From NCBI GenBank assembly GCA_945788485.1, contig CALZMB010000011.1:1-18934 (forward strand): 18,934 bases of DNA. The letters run 5' to 3'. Positions within the stretch are counted from its first letter, which is position 1, and every line of letters begins with the position of its first letter. Below the pieces are notes generated by a model. That model was not told where the DNA came from. It saw only the letters and a list, made by a program, of their open reading frames with translations, and ran no database searches. Below, in pieces: positions 1 through 5,558 of this stretch. The translations under genes were made by a program, and so were the position numbers. This stretch comes from an uncultured bacterium. Lineage in GTDB: Bacteria; Bacteroidota; Bacteroidia; Bacteroidales; Bacteroidaceae.

Positions 1-913
1 TGTTGCTCAATGGGGATTGTTGCTCGGTTGCGGTGTCGGCCGCTGATGCGTCGTCCGTCTGTCCGTCGCCTTTAACGCTTGTCAGAGAAGTGTCGTTGGC
101 TGTTTTGAAAACGACTTTCTTTTGTGCGATGGCTTTGCCGCTGTCTTTCATTTCTGGCAGGATGTTGTACAACACGCCAGTGTCGATGTAGCTTTGTGAC
201 ATCTCGGGCTGCGATAGTTGTCCGAACGGAATGGCGAAGACGAAGAGTGCGATGATTACCGCTGCCACTGTGGCGAAATGACGTATTGTGCTGACACGGA
301 TTCTGATGTATTCCGTATCGTGGCTTTCTGTGATGTCTGATGGGATGTTGTCGGCATTCCCCTTCTCGTTCTCCTCCTTGTCCTCTGCCGGTGTATGTCT
401 TTCTGTCGCCTTGACAGAGAGGTGCGGCACAGGTTTGAGGAGGTCGCTCAGGGTGTTGATGTCTTTCTGTTCCGTTGTCGTCTCGGCATGGCTCTTCAAT
501 GGAGCGATGTCGATGTAGTTCAGTCCGTAGAGCTCAGGTGTGAGAATGCCGGCGTCACATGGGATGAATTCTATGTTGCCCTCTATGTTCAGCTTCAGTA
601 AGCCGATGTCGTTCAGTTCACATTCTCCTTCGTTCTGCAGCAATTGGTTCAGTTCGCGAACCTCACTCTCAATTCTTGTTATAGCTTCCGGATAACTGAT
701 GTCGTACGCTTCGATATACGACTGCGCAAGGAGCGAATCGTTGATCTGAAGCTGTGAGTTGAAACCTAACTGACGCATCGGAGGCAGGAATGTTTCAGTC
801 TCTGCACAATAGCGTGCGCATACGTGGTGTGCCATGAAGCCACCAAGCCCGGGGACAATGACGCAGTCGTTGTCCAAAAGGAGTATTTCGATATGTCTCG
901 CTAATTGTATCAC
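1..913 (-). CDS. HU-CCDC81-like membrane protein (probable SPOR-domain protein), 3' end outside window
   Basis: The minus-strand frame is open from a GTG at 913 to the window edge (304 codons, no stop), so the C-terminus is missing. Residues 1-140 resemble the paired CCDC81-type prokaryotic HU domains of Bacteroidota, with an N-terminus reading (M)IQLARHIEILLLDNDCVIVP followed by GLGGFMAHH. A charged, low-complexity stretch (about 141-203) leads to one membrane helix at about 212-230 (ATVAAVIIALFVFAIPF), after which the chain should be periplasmic. Family members usually end in a peptidoglycan-binding SPOR domain, which would lie outside the window; that part is inferred. The published prediction for this class is a link between DNA and the envelope. 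GTG is chosen because no ATG lies upstream in frame and a TATCTTTG promoter sits just ahead; the true start could differ by a few codons. Confidence 0.8.
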   Translation of the reverse strand, partial: MIQLARHIEILLLDNDCVIVPGLGGFMAHHVCARYCAETETFLPPMRQLGFNSQLQINDSLLAQSYIEAYDISYPEAITRIESEVRELNQLLQNEGECELNDIGLLKLNIEGNIEFIPCDAGILTPELYGLNYIDIAPLKSHAETTTEQKDINTLSDLLKPVPHLSVKATERHTPAEDKEENEKGNADNIPSDITESHDTEYIRIRVSTIRHFATVAAVIIALFVFAIPFGQLSQPEMSQSYIDTGVLYNILPEMKDSGKAIAQKKVVFKTANDTSLTSVKGDGQTDDASAADTATEQQSPLSN

Positions 914-941
914 GTTAGGCGTTATGAGTGGAAAGTAAATG

Positions 942-973
942 CAAAGATACGGCTTTTTATTTGTTCACGCAAA
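942..973 (-). promoter_or_regulatory. Bacteroidota-type promoter for the HU-CCDC81-like gene
   Basis: Read on the minus strand, TATCTTTG (942-949) matches the TAnnTTTG -7 consensus. TTTGC (969-973) lies about 19 bases upstream and fits the -33 element. Transcription would start about 10-20 bases before the GTG, giving a very short leader. Confidence 0.65.
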
Positions 974-1026
974 AAAAATGAGGATTATTGATGAATTTTT
1001 TTTTACACCTTATTATATTTATATTG

Positions 1027-1059
1027 ACAAGTTGACAAGGGAACTCCTCGTCAACTTGT
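1027..1059 (-). terminator. Hairpin downstream of the MaoC-like gene
   Basis: ACAAGTTGAC (1027-1036) pairs perfectly with GTCAACTTGT (1050-1059). After one A/C mismatch, AGG/CCT extends the stem around a 5-base loop. It starts 8 bases past the stop codon of the minus-strand hydratase gene, the place expected for a transcript end. No T-run follows on that strand, so a classical Rho-independent terminator is not proven; mRNA 3'-end protection is equally possible. Confidence 0.5.
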
Positions 1060-1066
1060 GAAGATG

Positions 1067-1531
1067 TCATTTGAAATAATAAAGGAAAGTAGAGATGCCT
1101 TCAAGCGCCGGCTTGCGTTGGTTCTCTATCTCAATCTTGAATTTTATCTCCGCTTTGCAGACACCGCGGAGGTTTTGGATGTTATGGAGCGTCGTTGTCA
1201 TGCGGATACGGCTGCCGGTGACGACAGGCATTCCGAATTTCATCTTGTCAAGACCATAGTTGATGAGCTGTGAGATGTTGTTGACCTCAACAGTCTCATA
1301 CCAGAATTTTGGCAGCAGCGACATCGTGAGATAACCGTGTGCGATGGTAGAATGGAAAGGGCTTTCTGTTTTTGCACGCTCCACATCGACATGAATCCAT
1401 TGATAGTCGAGTGTGGCGTCTGCAAAGAGATTGATACGCTCCTGGTCTATTTCGAACCAGTCGGTCTGTCCTAATTCCTTGCCGAGGTAAGCGGCGAACT
1501 CATCGTATGAGTTGATTACAAGTTTAGCCAT
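1067..1531 (-). CDS. MaoC/NodN-like hot-dog fold dehydratase
   Basis: This 154-residue protein is a single hot-dog domain of the MaoC/NodN type, a family that includes R-specific enoyl-CoA hydratases. Diagnostic segments are LFADATLDYQWIHVD (residues 35-49), which holds the likely catalytic Asp42 and His47, then SPFHSTIAHGYLTMSLLP (57-74) with the conserved His-Gly pair at 65-66. The length suits a stand-alone one-domain hydratase. The start is the ATG at 1531; the frame stays open another 22 codons upstream, but that extension begins with TTG and lacks family similarity. The gene has its own promoter about 95 bases upstream. The substrate cannot be read from the sequence; NodN-like proteins are mostly annotated only as acyl-CoA hydratases. 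Confidence 0.88.
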   Translation of the reverse strand: MAKLVINSYDEFAAYLGKELGQTDWFEIDQERINLFADATLDYQWIHVDVERAKTESPFHSTIAHGYLTMSLLPKFWYETVEVNNISQLINYGLDKMKFGMPVVTGSRIRMTTTLHNIQNLRGVCKAEIKFKIEIENQRKPALEGISTFLYYFK

Positions 1532-1631
1532 TGTGATTGTTGTTTTGTTTATATGATGTTGTTTGTCATTTATGAAGAGTGTCAAAGCAAATGGCAATGA
1601 GCCTTAGTGTTGTACATACACATTTCTTCTG

Positions 1632-1661
1632 CAAAGGTAGTCAGAATTTTCCGAATAACAA
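1632..1661 (-). promoter_or_regulatory. Bacteroidota-type promoter for the MaoC-like gene
   Basis: On the minus strand TACCTTTG (1632-1639) is an exact TAnnTTTG match, with TTG (1659-1661) 19 bases further upstream as the -33 element. It drives leftward transcription with a leader of roughly 95 bases before the ATG at 1531. Confidence 0.7.
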
Positions 1662-1723
1662 TGCTTCATCATAAAAAAAATAAAAAATATGTCGTCATGT
1701 AATGCGTTTATGTAATATTTTTT

Positions 1724-1731
1724 TAACTTTG
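1724..1731 (+). promoter_or_regulatory. Candidate rightward -7 box ahead of ligA
   Basis: TAACTTTG at 1724-1731, followed by CA, matches the Bacteroidota -7 consensus exactly, and the upstream bases are very AT-rich. I see no TTTG at the proper -33 distance. It points toward ligA but lies almost 400 bases from its ATG, with the inverted-repeat element in between. Bases 1732-1817 hold no other feature I can support. Confidence 0.45.
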
Positions 1732-1889
1732 CATTTGCTTCTCTGCTGCTTGGCATTGCCCATGGCGGTGTGTCTGAACAGGAAGGAAAGAAAATCTGTT
1801 AAACTTGATTGTCAAAATAAGGGTGGTTCTATTAATTAGCCTTGACAGATTTCGATTCTGTTTTCGAGGTCAAAGTGTAAGTGAGAGAG

Positions 1890-1924
1890 GTTTCCGTCCC
1901 CCGGGTAACGTTTCTGTCCCCCGG
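1890..1924. repeat. Two 15-bp direct repeats inside the inverted-repeat element
   Basis: GTTTCCGTCCCCCGG (1890-1904) and GTTTCTGTCCCCCGG (1910-1924) differ at one base and start 20 bases apart. The C-runs face the G-runs of the next repeat pair, so the interior could fold on itself. Confidence 0.8.
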
Positions 1925-1932
1925 AAAACAGG

Positions 1933-1990
1933 GGAACCGAAGGGGGTGTAAAGACCATTGAGGAACCGAAGGGGTTTATAAGACCATTGA
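1933..1990. repeat. Tandem 29-bp repeat, two units, inside the inverted-repeat element
   Basis: Units 1933-1961 and 1962-1990 are directly adjacent and match at 25 of 29 positions. Both start GGAACCGAAGGGG and end AAGACCATTGA. The differences cluster at unit positions 14 and 16-18. There is no spacer between units. Confidence 0.9.
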
Positions 1991-2116
1991 CAAGAGAACG
2001 AAAGATGGCAAGACGTTATGCACTGCTCTGAAAATATGACTACGGTGGGAACTATGAAATTGATGAGACTTGTCGAATAATTTATAGAACCACCCTAAAC
2101 CAGAACGTCATTCGTA

Positions 2117-4303
2117 ATGAAAGAAGAAGACAGAATATTGCAGTTGAGACAAGAGCTGCATGAACATAACGAACGGTATTATGTTCATAATACGCCCATT
2201 ATCAGCGACCAGCAATTTGATTTCATGATGCGCGAGCTTCAAGACCTTGAAGCCCGCCATCCTGAGATGTATGATGCCAATTCTCCGTCACAACGTGTCG
2301 GGAATGATATATCGCAGCAGTTTGCGCAAGTGGCGCACATACATCCTATGCTCTCGTTGTCTAATACCTATAACACGCAGGAAGTGAGCGATTTCTACGC
2401 TTCTGTTGCTAAGGGGCTTAATGGCGAGCCATTCGATATCTGCTGTGAACCGAAATACGACGGGTTGTCTATTTCACTCATCTATGAGCATGGAAGACTT
2501 GTCCGGGCTGTGACGAGAGGCGACGGGACGCGTGGTGACGACGTCACAGCAAATGTACGCACTATACGGTGCATACCGCTGCAGCTGCCCGAAAGTCGCT
2601 CGGCAAAAAATGCAGCTGACGGCTACCCCGATTTTTTTGAGATCAGAGGAGAGATTCTCATGCCCTTTGCATCGTTCAACAGACTGAATGAAGAACGCGA
2701 GGAGATTGGCGAAAGAAAATTCGCTAATGCCCGCAATGCGGCTTCCGGAACTCTGAAATCGCAGAACTCGCGTGTGGTGGCTGAACGCGGTTTGGATGCA
2801 TATCTCTACTATCTGCTTGGTGACAACCTTCCGTCTGACAGCCACTATGACAATCTCCAACTCTGCAAGAAATGGGGCTTTAAGGTGTCAGAAGGAACCG
2901 GCAGATGCCGTACTTTAGATGAGGTACTGTCTTTTATACGCAATTTTGACAACGAACGTCACCATCTGCCAGTAGCCACCGACGGCGTGGTGTTGAAAGT
3001 CGATTCTCTCCGGCAGCAAAAAGCGCTCGGCTTCACAGCCAAATCCCCGCGATGGGCAATAGCATACAAGTTCAAAGCAGAACGTGTCGCGACAATCTTG
3101 AAGAATGTCACATATCAGGTTGGCAGAACGGGAGCAGTCACCCCCGTCGCCAACATGGAACCTGTGCAGCTTGCGGGAACCGTTGTGAAACGTGCCACGC
3201 TCAACAACGAAGATTTCATTTCTTCTTACGATCTTCATTTCGGTGACACTGTCTTCGTCGAGAAGGGCGGGGAGATTATACCTAAGATTGTCGGCGTAGA
3301 TGTGACAAAGCGTTCCCGGCAAGCAGAGAAGGTGGAGTTCATCACACATTGTCCGGAATGCGGCGAGAAGCTTGTCCGTTTTCCCGGCGAGGCCGCACAC
3401 TACTGTCCCAATGACAGCGGCTGTCCTCCGCAGATTGTCGGACGTATAGAGCATTTTATAGCCCGGAAGGCAATGAACATCATGTCTCTCGGGACAGAGA
3501 CAGTCAGTGATTTCTTCAGACGCGGACTGATTGCTGATATCGCTGATCTCTATAAGCTGACCGTTGAGAGTATAACCGGTGGAAACCAAAGGAGATATGT
3601 CTCGGCAAAGAAGATTGTCGATGGCATTGAGGACAGCAAGAACGTCCCGTTTGAACGTGTTGTCTTTGCCTTGGGCATCAGGTTTGTCGGAGAGACAACG
3701 GCAAAACTGCTTGCAAGGCATTTTCGCGACATCGGCAGTCTTGCCTCGGCAGATATGCAAAGCCTCATGCAGATTGACGGGGTGGGGCAGGTGATAGCCG
3801 AAAGCGTTGTAAGATATTTCCGCGATGAAAGAAATCTGGATATAGTGCATCGTCTGAAAGAGCACGGACTGCAAATGAGAATAGCAGAAAGCGAGGCTTC
3901 ACAGAATCACAGTCAAGAGCTTGCGGGACAGAACGTTGTCGTGAGCGGCGTTTTCTCCCTACACAGCCGTGATGAATACAAAGAAATGATAGAGAAGCAT
4001 GGCGGGAAAAATGTCTCGTCCATCTCGCGCAAAACATCTTTCGTGCTCGCGGGAGAGAACATGGGACCTTCAAAGCTGGCAAAGGCACAAGAACTCGGAG
4101 TGAGGATACTGTCTGAAGAAGAGTTTCTTGATATAATCGGGAATGGAGACACCGCCTCGGCAGGAAGCGACGCGACACTCAGCGAATCAGCCGCTGCAAC
4201 ACTTGATGACGGCGTATCTGACAATCATGAGAATAAGGAAACCGAGAAAGCCGCCAAGACGAAACCAGTACAATTGTCTCTCTTTGACATGGATGAAATA
4301 TGA
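2117..4303 (+). CDS. ligA: NAD-dependent DNA ligase LigA with C-terminal clamp-binding-like tail
   Basis: LigA seals nicks in duplex DNA using NAD+ during replication and repair. The 728-residue product shows the whole family order: Ia domain (1-60), adenylation domain with the catalytic lysine in EPKYDG (Lys113) and the RGDGTRGDD segment (134-142), OB fold (about 320-395), a four-cysteine zinc finger (Cys412, 415, 430, 436), helix-hairpin-helix region (about 440-590) and a BRCT domain (about 601-675). After BRCT comes a 53-residue polar, probably disordered tail, making it longer than the roughly 670 residues usual for the family. The tail ends QLSLFDMDEI; QLSLF (719-723) matches the QL(S/D)LF beta-clamp consensus. 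The ATG at 2117 begins with the typical family N-terminus. The gene stands alone, directly behind the inverted-repeat element. Confidence 0.97.
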   Translation: MKEEDRILQLRQELHEHNERYYVHNTPIISDQQFDFMMRELQDLEARHPEMYDANSPSQRVGNDISQQFAQVAHIHPMLSLSNTYNTQEVSDFYASVAKGLNGEPFDICCEPKYDGLSISLIYEHGRLVRAVTRGDGTRGDDVTANVRTIRCIPLQLPESRSAKNAADGYPDFFEIRGEILMPFASFNRLNEEREEIGERKFANARNAASGTLKSQNSRVVAERGLDAYLYYLLGDNLPSDSHYDNLQLCKKWGFKVSEGTGRCRTLDEVLSFIRNFDNERHHLPVATDGVVLKVDSLRQQKALGFTAKSPRWAIAYKFKAERVATILKNVTYQVGRTGAVTPVANMEPVQLAGTVVKRATLNNEDFISSYDLHFGDTVFVEKGGEIIPKIVGVDVTKRSRQAEKVEFITHCPECGEKLVRFPGEAAHYCPNDSGCPPQIVGRIEHFIARKAMNIMSLGTETVSDFFRRGLIADIADLYKLTVESITGGNQRRYVSAKKIVDGIEDSKNVPFERVVFALGIRFVGETTAKLLARHFRDIGSLASADMQSLMQIDGVGQVIAESVVRYFRDERNLDIVHRLKEHGLQMRIAESEASQNHSQELAGQNVVVSGVFSLHSRDEYKEMIEKHGGKNVSSISRKTSFVLAGENMGPSKLAKAQELGVRILSEEEFLDIIGNGDTASAGSDATLSESAAATLDDGVSDNHENKETEKAAKTKPVQLSLFDMDEI

Positions 4304-4421
4304 CAACGTTACGAACTTTCCTCTACGTAATTAATCTACCACGTGAATTGGCAAAAATCAGTCTCTTTGCGTGATAAATTGATATTATAACAACTGAAAT
4401 CATAAATAAATTATGCGAAAA

Positions 4422-4453
4422 TTTGTATGATTGAAAAAAAGTGTCTAACTTTG
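4422..4453 (+). promoter_or_regulatory. Bacteroidota-type promoter for the export lipoprotein
   Basis: TTTG (4422-4425), a 20-base spacer and TAACTTTG (4446-4453) fit the -33/-7 consensus well. The bases between the ligA stop and this promoter (4304-4421) are AT-rich and show no gene or convincing terminator. Confidence 0.7.
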
Positions 4454-4633
4454 CAAAAAATTATGCCCGGCGTGTCAAATCCATTTATAACTTGCCAAAA
4501 GGGAAACGGCAGATGATTTTTCTCGCATTGTGATGCAATTCGACGGCAAGATATGGGATTGTCACCCTGGATATGAGACTGTATTAATAAAAAAACAAAT
4601 TGAGAATTCTTGTATTCACAAGACGAGAACATT
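4454..4633 (+). other. Long 5' leader of the export lipoprotein gene
   Basis: About 170 untranslated bases separate the promoter from the ATG at 4634. Short stems are possible (TTGCC with GGCAG near 4492-4513, GCAT/ATGC near 4525-4536, CTTGT/ACAAG near 4611-4624), but none resembles a known riboswitch. The length is unusual beside the short leaders of neighbouring genes and would allow control after initiation; this is inference. Confidence 0.35.
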
Positions 4634-5413
4634 ATGAAAAAGAACCTGTTATTCATGATGGCTTTTGCTGCCCTCCTCTTAGTTTCCGGTTGCACAAGCG
4701 TAAAAAACATCCCTTATCTGCAGAATGTAGAAGAGATAGACCTTACAGCTTCGCGCATGTTGTATGACGCTCGTATCATGCCGAAAGACCTCTTGACAAT
4801 TTATATCAACACTACCGACCCGGATGCGTCGAAACCTTTCAATCTCTACAGCCAGTCGCAGTCTGGGGGAGGCGCCAATCAGACCATCCCTTATCTCGTT
4901 GACAACGAGGGCAACATCAATTTCCCCGTTCTCGGAAAACTTCATGTGGGGGGCATGACGAAAGACGAGTGCCAAGATATGATTGCCAGCCGTCTGAAGA
5001 TGTATCTCACTGAGACGGAAACCCCGATCGTCACTGTCACGATGTCAAGCTATCACATCACAGTGCTCGGTGAAGTCGGAAGCCCAGGCATAATTCCTGT
5101 CAGCACCGAGCGTATGTCTATTCTCGAAGCTATAGCGTCGGCAGGCGACCTTACCATCTTCGGCAAGCGTGAGAACATACTCCTCATCAGAGAAGATTCG
5201 CGCGGGGAGAAATCTGTACACCGTCTCAACCTGAATGACGCAAGCATTCTCAACTCGCCTTATTATCATCTGCAACAGAACGACGTCATTTATGTCGAAC
5301 CGCAGAAAATCAAGGCCAAGAACTCATTTTTCAACCAATACACTTCTCTGTATTTCTCGCTCGTCAGCATGATCATGACTGCTGCAACGTTCGTTATCCA
5401 ATTGACAAAATAA
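4634..5413 (+). CDS. Wza-like polysaccharide export outer-membrane lipoprotein
   Basis: This 259-residue protein belongs to the polysaccharide biosynthesis/export family (Wza-like), outer-membrane channels for capsule or exopolysaccharide. It starts with a lipoprotein signal peptide, MKKNLLF then a hydrophobic run ending LVSGC; Cys20 is the lipidation site. The Poly_export domain covers about 43-138 and includes the family motif as ARIMPKDLLTIYI. An SLBB domain follows (about 141-222, beginning ITVLGEVGSPGII). A C-terminal hydrophobic helix (about 236-256) matches the membrane-spanning end of Wza-type proteins. I chose the ATG at 4634 because the signal peptide starts there; an upstream in-frame start at 4610 would only add eight polar residues. 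No Wzc kinase, flippase or glycosyltransferase accompanies it, so the exported polymer is unknown. Confidence 0.88.
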   Translation: MKKNLLFMMAFAALLLVSGCTSVKNIPYLQNVEEIDLTASRMLYDARIMPKDLLTIYINTTDPDASKPFNLYSQSQSGGGANQTIPYLVDNEGNINFPVLGKLHVGGMTKDECQDMIASRLKMYLTETETPIVTVTMSSYHITVLGEVGSPGIIPVSTERMSILEAIASAGDLTIFGKRENILLIREDSRGEKSVHRLNLNDASILNSPYYHLQQNDVIYVEPQKIKAKNSFFNQYTSLYFSLVSMIMTAATFVIQLTK

Positions 5414-5419
5414 TCTCTG

Positions 5420-5465
5420 CAAGCCCCTCTGTCTGATTCGTCCCGCAATCACACAGCGGGGCTTG
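5420..5465 (+). terminator. Strong hairpin after the export lipoprotein gene
   Basis: The arms at 5420-5438 and 5447-5465 form a 19-position stem with two mismatches (outer part CAAGCCCC/GGGGCTTG, inner part CTGTCTGATT/AATCACACAG) around the 8-base loop CGTCCCGC. It begins 7 bases after the stop codon. Only TTT follows, so it is a likely transcript 3' end but not a textbook terminator. Confidence 0.6.
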
Positions 5466-5558
5466 TTTGGGAAATGTCCCTCTTCTCGTAATGGAACGGG
5501 GGAATAGTGTCTTTCGTATTTATTAAAGATTTTCAAAACACAAAAACACAAAAACACA

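Larger units (their letters stand above)
1821..2095. mobile_element. MITE-like element with 18-bp terminal inverted repeats, no transposase
   Basis: The 275-bp segment begins with GGGTGGTTCTATTAATTA (1821-1838) and ends with the reverse complement of GGGTGGTTCTATAAATTA (2078-2095), a 17-of-18 match. TAA stands immediately outside on both sides (1818-1820 and 2096-2098), as expected of a 3-bp target duplication. No open frame of useful length lies inside. Instead there are short tandem repeats and runs of C and G. This is the architecture of a non-autonomous transposable element moved by a transposase elsewhere. The short TAA duplication would suit some IS5-related groups, but that assignment is a guess. 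A regulatory or structured-RNA function cannot be excluded. The right end lies 21 bases before the ligA start codon. Confidence 0.65.

Noticed and set aside
288..601. Overlapping plus-strand small frames at the left edge
   Set aside because: They are antisense to the continuous minus-strand HU-CCDC81-like frame, which has domain similarity, a membrane helix and a promoter.
1058..1273. Plus-strand frame of 71 codons over the hydratase gene
   Set aside because: Complement of the conserved MaoC/NodN coding region; no family features of its own.
1931..1974. G-quadruplex in the G-runs of the inverted-repeat element
   Set aside because: Only three runs of four or more G are present and one gap is over 20 bases, which does not meet the usual pattern.
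1933..1990. Possible CRISPR-like repeats
   Set aside because: Only two 29-bp units, directly adjacent with no spacer, and no cas genes in the window.
2915..3874. Long minus-strand open frame (319 codons) inside ligA
   Set aside because: It lies wholly antisense to a full-length, well-conserved ligase, has no recognisable domains, and is explained by ligA codon use.
4150..4303. LigA tail as a frameshift or read-through product
   Set aside because: The frame is continuous and the tail ends in a meaningful QLSLF motif, so a genuine extension is more likely than an error.
4411..4710. Minus-strand 99-codon frame across the export lipoprotein leader
   Set aside because: It runs antisense over the promoter, leader and signal peptide; low-complexity Phe-rich translation without family resemblance.
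5466..5558. glmS ribozyme or riboswitch
   Set aside because: Too short, A/C-rich and unstructured; the glmS ribozyme core is not visible and the class is typical of Gram-positive bacteria.
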